This document shows, one piece after another, positions 1-9,636 of a DNA stretch of 64,000 bases (its first letter is position 1; every line of letters starts with the position of its first letter). The notes under the pieces are model-generated. The model was not told where the DNA came from and ran no database searches. It worked only from the letters and a program-made list of their open reading frames with translations. The translations under genes were made by a program, and so were the position numbers. This stretch comes from Nostoc sp. C052 (GTDB taxonomy: Bacteria; Cyanobacteriota; Cyanobacteriia; Cyanobacteriales; Nostocaceae): positions 806,001-870,000 of the forward strand of contig NZ_CP040272.1 in the NCBI RefSeq assembly GCF_013393905.1. Reading direction: 5' to 3'.

Positions 1-689
1 GCCAACAATAAGATTGTGCCAGCAAAGAAAATTCCAATGGCGAGAGGGGCAGAATTCCCAAAAAATAGGGCGCTAGAATTAACACCAATGCGGCGATCGT
101 CTTCCTTGTCGCTCATAGCATAAACAGTATCAAATCCTAATGTCCACAGAACAGTTGCACCCCAAAGTAACCAAGTTGGTTGAGAGATGGTTTGTGTGAC
201 TGCACTCCAGCTAATCAATACCCCAAAGCCCCAAGCGATGGAAAGTACCAGTTGTGGTACAGGAAATACCCGCTTTGCGCCTGGATAAAGCAGAATTATA
301 GGCACTGCTGCCACACATAACCAGAAACTCAGGGGGTTAAGATAAAACGCCAGGACTGCCGCACATGCTAGCGATACGATCGCAACTACAATCCCAACTT
401 TCACAGATAAAGCACGAGAAGCGAGGGGGCGATCGCGTGTTCTCTCCACTTCTGGATCAATATCCCGATCCCACAAATCATTGACAACACACCCCGCCGC
501 ACTTGTAGCCAAAGTACCCAATATAATTACACCAACCAGAGGTAAGGGCGGTTTCCCGGAAGCTGCCAAAAACACAGCCCAAAGGGCAGGAATCATTAAA
601 ATTAACCGTCCTTCTGGTTTATGCCAGCGCAAAAGCCGGATAATTGTAAGCCAAGTTGGTGACTGGGGGCGTTCTGGCGTCGTTAACAT
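1..689 (-). CDS. 4-hydroxybenzoate polyprenyltransferase, UbiA family (3' end outside window)
   Basis: Integral membrane prenyltransferase that attaches a polyprenyl chain to 4-hydroxybenzoate in plastoquinone synthesis (the cyanobacterial PlqA/UbiA role). I translated it from the ATG at 689-687; the frame stays open to the window edge, so the C-terminus is missing. Seen: the N-terminal stretch RWHKPEGRLILMIPALW, the first Asp-rich motif NDLWDRDID, then RPLASRAL, and a second motif around DKEDDRR, separated by hydrophobic helices. The two Asp motifs bind the Mg-diphosphate of the prenyl donor in this family. Family assignment is firm; the plastoquinone role is inferred from the organism. It is divergent from the exopolyphosphatase gene, with about 400 bp between them. 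Confidence 0.9.
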   Translation of the reverse strand, partial: MLTTPERPQSPTWLTIIRLLRWHKPEGRLILMIPALWAVFLAASGKPPLPLVGVIILGTLATSAAGCVVNDLWDRDIDPEVERTRDRPLASRALSVKVGIVVAIVSLACAAVLAFYLNPLSFWLCVAAVPIILLYPGAKRVFPVPQLVLSIAWGFGVLISWSAVTQTISQPTWLLWGATVLWTLGFDTVYAMSDKEDDRRIGVNSSALFFGNSAPLAIGIFFAGTILLL

Positions 690-748
690 AGTAGTTGGGA
701 GTGGGGAGTGGGAAGTGGGGAGTGGGGTATGGGAAGTGCGGAGTGGGC
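690..748. repeat. G-rich GGGAGTG-type low-complexity repeat
   Basis: Imperfect tandem copies of a GGGAGTGGG/GGGAAGTGG unit directly upstream of the ubiA start. The same style of repeat recurs inside mutL (34105-34170). Such runs are common between genes in Nostoc genomes. The rest of the gap to 1097 is AT-rich and probably holds promoters for both divergent genes. Confidence 0.7.
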
Positions 749-1097
749 ATTGTGTATTTATGATTGATTGCCTATATAAGAAAACTTTTCTCTAGTCCCT
801 ACTCCTTACTCCTTAGTTCACACATCTTTACATCTATAGAATAACGTTATTTGTTATTTGTAAAAACATCAACCAAAGTGGCAACTTTAAATACCTTTAA
901 ATAGTCACTAGGTTAGAAGCAGTAGGGTGAATATACTTAGCTCAGTTTTCCTTGAGCAAATTGAGTTTAGATTACTAAGTATTTTTTTGGATTTACTCAG
1001 TAATCAACTTGAACAAGTGTGTTGTAATAAATATCAGTGCCAGCTACCCCGACATACCATCGTTTGCCATCATTTCTTAAGAAAGAGAGAAAACTAG

Positions 1098-2750
1098 ATG
1101 CTGAATTTAGTTTCGGCTAGCTGGGAGAGTGTTCCAACTCAACCATCTAAGCAACATCGGATTATTGCTGCCATTGACTTGGGAACGAATTCTCTACACA
1201 TGGTAGTAGTCAAGATTGACCCCACACTACCAGCTTTCAGCATTATTGCCAGAGAAAAAGAAACTGTCAGACTTGGCGATCGCGATCTCACTACTGGGGA
1301 ACTCAAACCGGAGATAATTAAAAAGGCGATCGCGGCTTGTGGACGTTTCCAAGAAGTTGCCAAAACTATCAACGCTGAAACTATCATCGCGGTGGCAACT
1401 AGTGCTGTGCGAGAAGCCCCCAATGGGAAAGATTTTTTGCACCAAATAGAAACAGAGTTAGGTTTAAGCGTTAACTTGATATCTGGTCAAGAAGAAGCGC
1501 GACGAATCTATCTTGGTGTACTATCGGGCATGGAATTTCACAACCAGCCTCATACCATTATTGACATTGGCGGTGGTTCCACAGAATTGATTTTGGGCGA
1601 TAGTCAACAACCGCGTACTCTCACCAGTACCAAAGTTGGTGCAGTGCGACTCACTGGCGAGTTAATTACCACTGACCCCATCAGTAACACCGAGTTTCAG
1701 TATCTCCAAGCTTATGCACGCGGAATGTTGGAACGTTCTGTAGAAGAATTGTTAGCAAACCTAGAATTTGGGGAATCTCCGCGTTTGGTGGGTACTGCGG
1801 GCACAATTGAAACCCTGGCAATAATTCATGCACGAGAAAAGTCGGGTGTTATTCCTTCTACTCTCAATGGCTACCAGTTTAGTCTTAAAGACTTGCAAGA
1901 GTTAGTAAATCGCTTGCGGAAACTGAGTAATTCTGAAAGGGCTGATATACCAGGGATGCCAGAGAAGCGCGCTGAAGTTATACTCGCGGGTGCAGTCATA
2001 TTACAGGAAGCAATGACCCTTTTGGGTGCTGAGTCGGTAACAGTTTGTGAGCGTTCTCTGAGAGAGGGCGTCATCGTAGACTGGATGCTAACTCACGGTT
2101 TAATTGAAGACAAGCTGCGCTACCAAAGTTCAGTTCGGGAACGAAATGTTCTCAAACTCGCTAATAAGTACCACATCAATTTAGAATACAGCGATCGCGT
2201 GGCGAAATTTGCCGAGAGTTTATTTGATCAAACTCAAGGTACTCTACACCACTGGGGATCTGACGAGCGACAATTGCTGTGGTCAGCAGCAATATTACAC
2301 AATTGCGGTCACTATATCAGCCATTCCTCTCACCATAAGCACTCTTACTATCTAATTCGCAATGGAGAATTACTCGGTTATACAGAAACCGAGATTGAAA
2401 TCATTGCCAATTTAGCGCGTTATCATCGCAAATCGCCGCCCAAGAAAAAACATGAAAGTTACCAGAGTTTGCTGACTAAACACCAGCGACAAATGGTCAG
2501 TCAATTAAGTGCAATTTTAAGATTGGCAGTGGCGTTAGATAGACGACAAATTGGTGCGATCGCTCAAGTGCAATGTGAGTATTATCAACAACTCCGGCAG
2601 GTCAACTTGCTAATTTTCCCATCTCAACCTGATGATGATTGTGCTTTAGAACTCTGGAGTTTAGATTATAAAAAAGGAGTGTTTGAGGAAGAATTTGGAG
2701 TGAAATTAGTAGCGACTTTAGAAAAGTTTAGTGTTGCGAACTTGTCTTAG
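1098..2750 (+). CDS. ppx: exopolyphosphatase / guanosine pentaphosphatase (Ppx/GppA)
   Basis: Cytoplasmic enzyme that releases phosphate from the end of polyphosphate (and/or hydrolyses pppGpp). Residues ~24-320 are the ASKHA-fold Ppx/GppA domain: first phosphate loop AAIDLGTNSLHMVVV, then DIGGGSTELIL near residue 155, and GTAGTIETLA near 235. Residues ~340-530 form the HD-like C-terminal domain, with HNCGHYISHSSHHKHSYY. At 550 residues it has the usual long Ppx length. The start is the ATG after a purine-rich AAGAAAGAGAGAAA stretch. Three HIP1 or near-HIP1 sites lie inside it. Ppx versus GppA activity cannot be separated from sequence alone. Confidence 0.93.
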   Translation: MLNLVSASWESVPTQPSKQHRIIAAIDLGTNSLHMVVVKIDPTLPAFSIIAREKETVRLGDRDLTTGELKPEIIKKAIAACGRFQEVAKTINAETIIAVATSAVREAPNGKDFLHQIETELGLSVNLISGQEEARRIYLGVLSGMEFHNQPHTIIDIGGGSTELILGDSQQPRTLTSTKVGAVRLTGELITTDPISNTEFQYLQAYARGMLERSVEELLANLEFGESPRLVGTAGTIETLAIIHAREKSGVIPSTLNGYQFSLKDLQELVNRLRKLSNSERADIPGMPEKRAEVILAGAVILQEAMTLLGAESVTVCERSLREGVIVDWMLTHGLIEDKLRYQSSVRERNVLKLANKYHINLEYSDRVAKFAESLFDQTQGTLHHWGSDERQLLWSAAILHNCGHYISHSSHHKHSYYLIRNGELLGYTETEIEIIANLARYHRKSPPKKKHESYQSLLTKHQRQMVSQLSAILRLAVALDRRQIGAIAQVQCEYYQQLRQVNLLIFPSQPDDDCALELWSLDYKKGVFEEEFGVKLVATLEKFSVANLS

Positions 2751-3198
2751 AAAGTAGTGGTGTGGCAAGACTCAATTGTTGCAAAAAAATTGTAGGTTGG
2801 GGAGCCACTGCGTTGCGCGGGTTAAGAGCGTTGTAGCAAGTGGGGTTGGAGGCTTTTCCAAAGCCAACATATATCAATCAAGATGTTGGGTTGCACTCTG
2901 CTGCACCTAACCTACATCTACCTCTAATGAACTATTTGAAGCTTGTCACACCAATAGTGTGCGTTAACACAGTGTAACGCACCTAAACATATAGAAATCC
3001 GCTTTGATTCGGAGAATTTACTTGCATGGACAGGGAACAGGAAACAGAAAAAAAGGGATAGATACGTAGTGAGTCTTGTTAAATCAAATAGGAGTCCCAT
3101 AGCTTGTATTCTATTCTCGTGATAATTCATTAGCTTGAAAACTCAGGCTGAATATAAAAGCTTGAGCTAAAAATCAGATTAAATTTATCTAGTAACAG

Positions 3199-3236
3199 TT
3201 CAAGGTGGTATAGTAAGCAAACAATACCACCTTGAA
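3199..3236 (+). terminator. 13-bp perfect hairpin, terminator-like
   Basis: Arms TTCAAGGTGGTAT (3199-3211) and ATACCACCTTGAA (3224-3236), 12-nt loop, followed by AT-rich sequence with a T-run (CTTTTTATT). It resembles a factor-independent terminator, but no gene lies immediately upstream on the plus strand, so it may end an unannotated transcript. Confidence 0.45.
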
Positions 3237-3379
3237 TAAAACTTTTTATTAAAATATCCATCTAACTTTGACATCCTACTGAAGGATGAATTGATAACTT
3301 ACTTAAGACGCATTTAAAAACAAAAAATAGTAATTATAATAGAGTTAACAATCTATTTTATATAGGTTATGTTGCTATT

Positions 3380-3410
3380 GGATATCTAAGCCGGGAAAAC
3401 TTAGATATCC
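3380..3410. other. 11-bp perfect inverted repeat
   Basis: Arms GGATATCTAAG (3380-3390) and CTTAGATATCC (3400-3410) around the 9-nt loop CCGGGAAAA, in AT-rich non-coding DNA about 145 bp after the previous hairpin. Function unknown; it could be an RNA stem or a protein-binding palindrome. Confidence 0.4.
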
Positions 3411-3985
3411 TTATATAAAATTTCAATAAAGCAGGCTCAATTGTTCGGTTTTATGCAATAGAGAATGCTCATACAGTTTTACTTTATTAATGATAGAAAT
3501 ACGTTGGTAGTGCCACAGCATTTATTAGAGGATGTCTGAGTAAGAAAGCCTACATAACGGTATCCTGTCATGAGAAAAAACACTGAAGTATGAGAGCGAT
3601 GAATCCATCGTACCCAACCCGAATTTCTCACTCATAGGGTAGGAGGTGTGGGAGGTGCTAGGCTGCATAAAGCGATCGCTTAAAGCACCCATTCTCAATC
3701 GCTTCCCACACTCCCTGAATTTATAACTTGTGAGAAATGCAGGCCAAGTAATCTGACTTTAGAATAGTGGGAAATACTATCAGGACTAATTCCTAATCTA
3801 AAAAGCGGACAACAGTATTTTCCACAAGTTCTGTTGCAATTCTCTCATCGATCTTTTTGTTATCAATTATTGATCGTTCTCTTAGCGATCGCTGGCTATG
3901 CCCGTCTTCTACATAACAGCCTTCTTACCTCTAATCGGAATCTGCCAAATTAAAACACTCGTGATACATTTTCAGCGGCAATATA

Positions 3986-4660
3986 TCAAGTGTTCGGTAA
4001 AAAAATCCGATAGGATTCGCTGTCCATCAAAATTCTGAAACCCAGCCACATCAGCACGAAGGGGAAAATCTTGCTAGCATAACGGCTGAGTACCAAAGCG
4101 ATACCAGGTAGACGAGTCAGATTGTAGGACATAAATAACCAGCAGCAAACAATAAAATAGCAAACTGGTACGATTACACTAAGATTTTGGATTGAGCTAG
4201 TGGCAAACAGAGGGATATAGATCCCAAGATTGTTGCCGCCGTTGGAAATTGTTACCGCAGAGACACGATAAGTCTGGGGATCGCGAATTACATCCCAGAG
4301 CGATCGCTTTCTGGAATCAAATCCGTGAAATTTAGAGTTTCTTTTCAGATTGGCTGACTTATCTTCGGCTGAATCATCCTTATTCAGGTTGAGCAAATTG
4401 TTCAGGCCAATGAGTATCGGTAAAATCCCTAGTAGACCAGTCCAAGTTGAAGGAATTGCTAGACCCACTAAGAACCCAATTAAACTTACTATCACTAAAG
4501 CCGTGAACCCCAGAATCTCACCAACTACAACATGTTGAGGACGAAAAGTCCGATTAACCTCGCTAAAAAAAGCAGTCAGATAAATATTGTCGTCAAACGT
4601 TGTTGCCACAGCCGTAGCTAGCCCGATTTTAATTGTCGCAATTAACCAATCCATCACCAT
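3986..4660 (-). CDS. CadD-like cadmium resistance transporter family protein
   Basis: Small membrane protein of the Cad family (cadmium-resistance transporters related to LysE-type exporters). The N-terminus places the family's typical FDDN charged patch after the first helix (TTFDDNIYLTAFFSEV). RPQHVVVGEILGF and GLLGILPILIGLNNLLNL follow, and near residue 145 comes ISNGGNNLGIYIPLF. About five to six hydrophobic segments; 224 residues is normal. A soluble, Lys/Asp/Ser-rich loop (~98-125) separates the halves. It is divergent from the binding-protein gene at 4885. Cd2+ as substrate is inferred from family naming only. Confidence 0.8.
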   Translation of the reverse strand: MVMDWLIATIKIGLATAVATTFDDNIYLTAFFSEVNRTFRPQHVVVGEILGFTALVIVSLIGFLVGLAIPSTWTGLLGILPILIGLNNLLNLNKDDSAEDKSANLKRNSKFHGFDSRKRSLWDVIRDPQTYRVSAVTISNGGNNLGIYIPLFATSSIQNLSVIVPVCYFIVCCWLFMSYNLTRLPGIALVLSRYASKIFPFVLMWLGFRILMDSESYRIFLPNT

Positions 4661-4884
4661 TCCTCACTCAACACCTATCTGATAACCGAAACTAGCGATC
4701 GCTCAACCTTTGTAGAGAATTACCACAATATCGATATGATAATGTGAGTATCGCATATTAGGTGTAACTCAGAGCAAATCTGGTAGCTTATACATATCAA
4801 GTGGTGCTTTGACTTTATCCCCCATTTCCAATTCATCTGGCAATTTTCATCACCTATATTTATCTATTTCTCAAAGGAGTCATT

Positions 4885-6141
4885 ATGATTAGCCGTTTGA
4901 TTGACCTTCTGCCTAAATGCACGGGTCAAAACATCTTACGGTCGCTCAGATCAGCCACTCGTAGATCGGCTACCTACAGGTTTGCAGTTTTATTTTCCAT
5001 CGGACTTGTCTCGATTTTGGTCTTACCTCTAGTTTTTGACGGTCATGCTATTGCTGCTTCTGAATCTGGTAATCAGTTCCAACTATCCAAAAGCTCCACA
5101 ATCCAGTTAATCGAAACCGTGGGACTGTTTATGGGGGGGATAATTTTCTGTATAGTTTTGGATCGCTGGTTTTCTCAGCGTTCTGCTCAATCTAGCAACA
5201 CGCCCTTAGCAGAGCAAGCGCGGCGGCTCAAGCAACTCAAAATTGGATATCCAGAGGGGATGACAAATCTGGAAGTTCTCCGCGATCAAGGCTTGCTGGA
5301 AAACCGTTTGCGACCTTATGGGCTGATTATTACCTGGACGAGTTTTTTATCAGCCTCTTCTCTGATAGAAGCACTGAGCAATGGGACAATTGATTTCTGC
5401 GGCGGCGGTGGTACAGCCAGCATCTTCTCTCAAGCGGCAGATCATGTATTTGTGCGGGTGGCTAAAGAAAAATATACTGCTCCCAAAGGTCAAGCAATTT
5501 TGGTGCCGGAAGATTCGCCGATTCAGACACTAGCAGACCTGAAGGGTAAAAAGATCGCTTTTGACAAAGGCTCAAGCGCACATTATATACTTGTGCGATC
5601 GCTGGCAAAAGTCGGCCTCGATTTTAACGACATCGAGCCAGTTTATCTTACCCAACCGGAGGCGCTGCCCCGATTCCGTCGAGGTGAACTTGATGCTTGG
5701 GTGATTTGGGTTCCCTACACAGCAACTCAAGCCCGAAGCGCTTACCCAGGGCGATCGATTACAGACCTAGAAAGCATATTTGGTGACAAAGCCTCCGTGG
5801 AAGTTCCCACTTATTACTATGCAATTCCCGAATTGGTACGCGACTATCCCGACTTACTCAAGGTGATTTTAGAAGAGGTAAACGAAGCTGGAACTTGGGC
5901 TAAGAAACAGGAATTAGAAGCTGTTAAACGATTGGCAAAACACCATGAAATCGATCCATCGATTGTAGAACTTTTACAAAAACATAGTGGCGAACGCGCT
6001 ATCATCCCGATTGACGACCAATCGCTCAATGCTTTACAACATCAGGCAAATATATTTAGAGATTTAAATCTAATTCCTGAGCGGGTAAATGTGAAAGATG
6101 GAACCTATAGTTTGCAGACTAAGCAAAACTGGACTTATTAA
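4885..6141 (+). CDS. aliphatic sulfonate/nitrate-type ABC transporter substrate-binding protein, membrane anchored
   Basis: Periplasmic binding protein of the SsuA/NrtA/TauA group, expected to capture a small anionic substrate such as a sulfonate. Seen: a mature domain from about residue 117 (KQLKIGYPEG), NGTIDFCGGGGTASIFSQA, KGKKIAFDKGSSAHYILVRSL and GELDAWVIWVPYTA. Unusually the N-terminus has two hydrophobic segments (~31-58 and ~74-93), so the protein may be tethered rather than freely secreted. No permease or ATPase gene adjoins it, so it is an orphan component or serves a system encoded elsewhere. RBS AAAGGAG lies 7 nt before the ATG. The exact substrate is not known. Confidence 0.85.
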   Translation: MISRLIDLLPKCTGQNILRSLRSATRRSATYRFAVLFSIGLVSILVLPLVFDGHAIAASESGNQFQLSKSSTIQLIETVGLFMGGIIFCIVLDRWFSQRSAQSSNTPLAEQARRLKQLKIGYPEGMTNLEVLRDQGLLENRLRPYGLIITWTSFLSASSLIEALSNGTIDFCGGGGTASIFSQAADHVFVRVAKEKYTAPKGQAILVPEDSPIQTLADLKGKKIAFDKGSSAHYILVRSLAKVGLDFNDIEPVYLTQPEALPRFRRGELDAWVIWVPYTATQARSAYPGRSITDLESIFGDKASVEVPTYYYAIPELVRDYPDLLKVILEEVNEAGTWAKKQELEAVKRLAKHHEIDPSIVELLQKHSGERAIIPIDDQSLNALQHQANIFRDLNLIPERVNVKDGTYSLQTKQNWTY

Positions 6142-6277
6142 TCCAATTTTTGTACCTTAACCTCGTCTATTTTGAAACCTGGAGTAATTACAGCCTTCAT
6201 ACCATTTCAATTTATGGTTGATACTTTCTAGCCAGAAGCTAAAAACAAGGTCTTAAAAAAGTTTTGGCTTTATTATT

Positions 6278-7498
6278 TTACAAAAAACGAAGCAATAATC
6301 TGGCTTCATCTGCCAGTTCTAAAGCATGGGTAATAGCGATCGCTCTTGATGTGATAATTTCGTCAAAAGATCGCCCAAAGCGCTGCTCAAGCCAACTGTG
6401 ACGAGATTCGTTTTGTACTAGCTTTAACAACCTCCCTGCTATTAAACCAAAATGAACTGCCGCGATCGCCGAATATGTAAAGCGTACTACACGCTCATCC
6501 CCATTCCACCCAGCCGAACGCAACCCCGCCAAGTATCCCTCAAGCACAATTTTTTCTAGCGGTATCAGTGATGAACCATCGACGAATAGCAAGAAAATGC
6601 TGTCTAGCACAAGATTTACGATGTCTTCTCCTAGAACGCCATAGCCAACAAAAGACCAATCGATGAGAACGGTTTGGTCATCGCCATGCGCGTTATACCG
6701 AGCAAACAAATTGTTGGGCGAAATATCAAAGTGGCAGAGTGTACGAGGTGCTTTGTCCACAGCATCAAGGAGAATTTGGCGATCGCTCCACAAATCCAGC
6801 ACGCGATCAGCTATTGTTGTGGAAAATATCTCTTTTAGAAGTGGGTGCTGCCATGTAGCCGGTTCTCGCCAACCTTCTAAAGCAGTAGGATCGATATTAG
6901 ACACCCATACTCGATGCCAGTTACGACTCAGCCAAGGCTCAGAAGGCAATGATGGCGCTATTACATAGCTTCCTTGTAAATAACCAAGGTGACGAGCCGC
7001 CACACCAAAGCGCTCTAGAGGCCACGCAGTACCGGGAATGCCTTGAATATCTTCCAGCCACAACCAGATAACATTGGCAGATGGTTTTGTAATCGCGTAG
7101 CAACGGGGGGCTACTAAGTCGCCAGTCAAATTATCAAGGATTCCCGATGTATATATCAGCGCCTCGCGTTGCCAGTAATTCCAGTGTGTGGGGTCTTGAG
7201 AAGAATTGAAAATAGAGCCAGCATTCTTTGGTTGGAGGTGTAAAATTTTTAGAATTACTGACCAAGATAATTGTTCGCTACCATTGTTAGCAATACCAGT
7301 GATACGCTGCAAACCAGCTGTGACGTTATTAATAATATGATGAGCGATCGCTTTAGCTTGCCATTCAACTAGCGTAGCAGTTGTACTCTCAAGTATGCGA
7401 TGTACAACAGTCGTTAATATTGCCTCATCAATTAGCGGATGTGCAGAAGATGAATTCATTGGGGCAATTACTTGATATTGATTAAGTCGTAGGGACAC
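6278..7498 (-). CDS. aminoglycoside phosphotransferase-fold (APH) family protein
   Basis: Kinase-like small-molecule phosphotransferase fold; the true substrate is unknown. The catalytic Brenner motif appears as LCHFDISPNNLF (near residue 260), followed by the metal-binding VLIDWSFVGYGVLGEDIV (the DFG equivalent). The N-terminal half is less conserved and includes YWQREALIYTSGIL. At 406 residues it is longer than drug-resistance APHs, and such proteins are common in cyanobacterial chromosomes as uncharacterised homologues. The start lies near residue 1 or at the internal Met14; the longer frame is given. Antibiotic resistance should not be assumed. Confidence 0.8.
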   Translation of the reverse strand: MSLRLNQYQVIAPMNSSSAHPLIDEAILTTVVHRILESTTATLVEWQAKAIAHHIINNVTAGLQRITGIANNGSEQLSWSVILKILHLQPKNAGSIFNSSQDPTHWNYWQREALIYTSGILDNLTGDLVAPRCYAITKPSANVIWLWLEDIQGIPGTAWPLERFGVAARHLGYLQGSYVIAPSLPSEPWLSRNWHRVWVSNIDPTALEGWREPATWQHPLLKEIFSTTIADRVLDLWSDRQILLDAVDKAPRTLCHFDISPNNLFARYNAHGDDQTVLIDWSFVGYGVLGEDIVNLVLDSIFLLFVDGSSLIPLEKIVLEGYLAGLRSAGWNGDERVVRFTYSAIAAVHFGLIAGRLLKLVQNESRHSWLEQRFGRSFDEIITSRAIAITHALELADEARLLLRFL

Positions 7499-7643
7499 AC
7501 CAATGAGTAATGCTGTGCCCCTATCGCGTGGTCTATTTACATAACAATAGCTGTACTTTATCCTTACCCAACTTCTGCAAGAAGTCTATTCATAGCAAAG
7601 AATTCAAAAAGGTAATATTAGAAAGAATCGTTAAAAGGTAATC

Positions 7644-8324
7644 ATGTCAGCTATCCAAACAACTGTGGTTCTTGCCATGACGGCCGATGGAAAAATTAGT
7701 GCCGTAGATCCGAAAGCGCCTCGTGAATCCGATGTAGCCGATCAAGCACACCTGGAGTATCAAGTTTCTCTTGCCGATTTAGTCCTAGTAGGAGCAGGGA
7801 CAATTCGGGCTGAGGGAGGAACTTTTTCAATTCGCAATCCTGAGTTGTTGGCAGCACGTGAGGTTCGAGGTCAGTCTCCTCAGCCTATTACCTGTGTTGT
7901 CTCAGGTTCCCTAGACCTATCGCCAGACTTGCCTTTTTTGAGTCAGGATATTGAGCGATGGATATTCACAACACGGACTGGTTTAGAGCGCAATTCTGAT
8001 ACAACAATCCTGCACAAACTGGCTGAATTAATTGATTTGGGAGATACAAACCTAGACTGGGATCGGGCTTATACCTTGATGGCGGAGCGGGGTATTCACA
8101 AAGTTGTTGCTTTAGGAGGCGGCTCTTTAACAGCTGCTCTATTGCAAGCAGGACGAATTGACGATTGGTGGTTAACTATTTGGCCAGTCATTTATGGAGG
8201 AAAGCACGCTCCTAGCCCAGTAGAGGGAGAGGGTTTTATTCCTAGTGCGGCTCCTCATCTTCAACTCATCGAAACTCGTCAGGTTGGAAGTGAGCTGTTT
8301 TTACACTACCGCACACTCAAGTGA
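7644..8324 (+). CDS. RibD C-terminal domain (dihydrofolate-reductase-like) reductase
   Basis: NAD(P)H-dependent reductase of the RibD C-terminal family, related to 5-amino-6-ribosylamino-uracil reductase of riboflavin synthesis. Seen: VVLAMTADGKIS at the N-terminus, LADLVLVGAGTIRAEGGTFSIRNPEL, and the nucleotide-binding segment VVALGGGSLTAALLQAGRIDDWWLTIWPVIYGGKHAPSP cited here by its ends. It has no deaminase domain, so it is either a stand-alone reductase working with a separate RibD or a paralogue with another substrate. 226 residues is typical of the single-domain form. An AAAAGG purine stretch precedes the start. Confidence 0.85.
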   Translation: MSAIQTTVVLAMTADGKISAVDPKAPRESDVADQAHLEYQVSLADLVLVGAGTIRAEGGTFSIRNPELLAAREVRGQSPQPITCVVSGSLDLSPDLPFLSQDIERWIFTTRTGLERNSDTTILHKLAELIDLGDTNLDWDRAYTLMAERGIHKVVALGGGSLTAALLQAGRIDDWWLTIWPVIYGGKHAPSPVEGEGFIPSAAPHLQLIETRQVGSELFLHYRTLK

Positions 8325-8463
8325 GAAAGCGCTGGTAAAATTAAGTATTTTGATCAGAGGTAGAGGGCAAGGGGTGCAGGGTAAAGGTACAAATCTCGCC
8401 TCTCTCTACAAGACGCTACGCGATCGTGGGCAAAAGCTCCACTGCTTTTTCACTGTTGATACT

Positions 8464-8498
8464 AAAAAGCGCCCTCCTTTTCAGGAGAGCGCTTTCTT
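8464..8498 (-). terminator. factor-independent terminator of psbA
   Basis: Inverted repeat AAAGCGC-c-CTCC / GGAG-a-GCGCTTT (8466-8472 with 8489-8495). Read on the minus strand it is followed by a T-run (TTTTTAGT), 20-50 bp after the psbA stop. On the plus strand it could also stop transcription from the RibD-like gene, giving a shared convergent terminator. Confidence 0.8.
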
Positions 8499-8517
8499 AT
8501 TTAGCGAAACTTCAGAA

Positions 8518-9600
8518 TTAACCGTTGATAGCAGGAGCGGTTAAAGCTACAGGAGCAACATCACCAGCAGCTAAATCTAGAGGGAAGTTGTGAGCGTTAC
8601 GCTCGTGCATTACTTCCATACCCAAGTTAGCGCGGTTGATTACATCTGCCCAAGTTGCAATCACACGACCTTCAGAGTCAATGATTGATTGGTTGAAGTT
8701 GAAACCGTTCAAGTTGAACGCCATTGTGCTGACACCCAAGGCGGTGAACCAGATACCAATTACAGGCCATGCTGCTAAGAAGAAGTGCAGTGAACGGCTG
8801 TTGTTGAAGGAAGCGTATTGGAAGATTAACCGACCGAAGTAGCCGTGGGCTGCAACGATGTTGTAGGTTTCTTCTTCTTGACCGAATTTGTAACCGTAGT
8901 TTTGTGATTCGGTTTCGGTTGTTTCACGAACCAAGGAGGAAGTTACCAAAGAACCGTGCATTGCACTGAACAAACTTCCGCCGAATACACCAGCTACACC
9001 GAGTTGGTGGAAGGGGTGCATCAAGATGTTGTGTTCTGCTTGGAACACGATCATGAAGTTGAATGTTCCTGAGATACCCAAAGGCATACCATCAGAGAAT
9101 GAACCTTGTCCGATGGGGTATACCAAGAAGACTGCACTTGCTGCTGCTACTGGAGCAGAATATGCGATCGCAATCCAAGGACGCATACCTAAGCGGTAGG
9201 ATAGTTCCCATTCACGACCCATGTAGCAGAATATGCCAATTAGGAAGTGGAAGATTACCAATTGGTAAGGACCGCCGTTGTACAACCACTCATCTAGAGA
9301 AGCTGCTTCCCAAATTGGGTAGAAGTGCAAGCCGATGGCGTTGGAGGAAGGTACTACTGCACCAGAGATGATGTTGTTTCCGTAAATTAAGGAACCTGCT
9401 ACTGGTTCACGGATACCATCGATGTCTACTGGAGGTGCGGCGATGAAGGCGATTACGAAGCAAGCGGTTGCTGCTAGCAGGGTGGGGATCATGACTACGC
9501 CGAACCAACCGATGTAAATCCGGTTGTTGGTGCTGGTGATCCATTCGCAGAATCGATCCCATACGTTGGCGCTTTCGCGACGTTGTAAGGTTGTTGTCAT
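8518..9600 (-). CDS. psbA: photosystem II protein D1 (PsbA), Glu130 high-light form
   Basis: D1 reaction-centre subunit of photosystem II in the thylakoid membrane, binding P680 chlorophylls, pheophytin, QB and the Mn4CaO5 cluster. All expected ligands are in place: Tyr161 (YZ), Asp170, Glu189, His190, His198, plus the HERNAHNFPLDLA C-terminal cluster region ending at Ala344. A 16-residue extension AGDVAPVALTAPAING follows, to be removed by CtpA, for a total of 360 residues. Position 130 is Glu (CYMGREWEL), the residue typical of D1 forms favoured in high light; Gln is typical of the D1:1 form. Transcribed alone from the promoter at 9665-9693, with its own terminator. Confidence 0.98.
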   Translation of the reverse strand: MTTTLQRRESANVWDRFCEWITSTNNRIYIGWFGVVMIPTLLAATACFVIAFIAAPPVDIDGIREPVAGSLIYGNNIISGAVVPSSNAIGLHFYPIWEAASLDEWLYNGGPYQLVIFHFLIGIFCYMGREWELSYRLGMRPWIAIAYSAPVAAASAVFLVYPIGQGSFSDGMPLGISGTFNFMIVFQAEHNILMHPFHQLGVAGVFGGSLFSAMHGSLVTSSLVRETTETESQNYGYKFGQEEETYNIVAAHGYFGRLIFQYASFNNSRSLHFFLAAWPVIGIWFTALGVSTMAFNLNGFNFNQSIIDSEGRVIATWADVINRANLGMEVMHERNAHNFPLDLAAGDVAPVALTAPAING

Positions 9601-9636
9601 TGTTTTATGATTGCGGTTGTTTATTTATAATTTTGA

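Larger units (their letters stand above)
2751..3985. other. 1.2-kb non-coding gap with two strong hairpins
   Basis: No convincing gene. The first 200 bp contains short inverted G/C-rich repeats of the dispersed intergenic type (around 2790-2920). Two near-perfect hairpins, at 3199-3236 and 3380-3410, are listed separately. From about 3590 to 3740 lies a mixed repeat with a HIP1 site. The short open frame at 2924-3130 has no recognisable product. The hairpins could mark a small RNA gene, but no promoter was pinned down. Confidence 0.5.

Noticed and set aside
8245..8544. 99-codon plus-strand frame across the RibD/psbA junction
   Set aside because: Overlaps the end of the RibD-like gene and the psbA terminator; no coding character.
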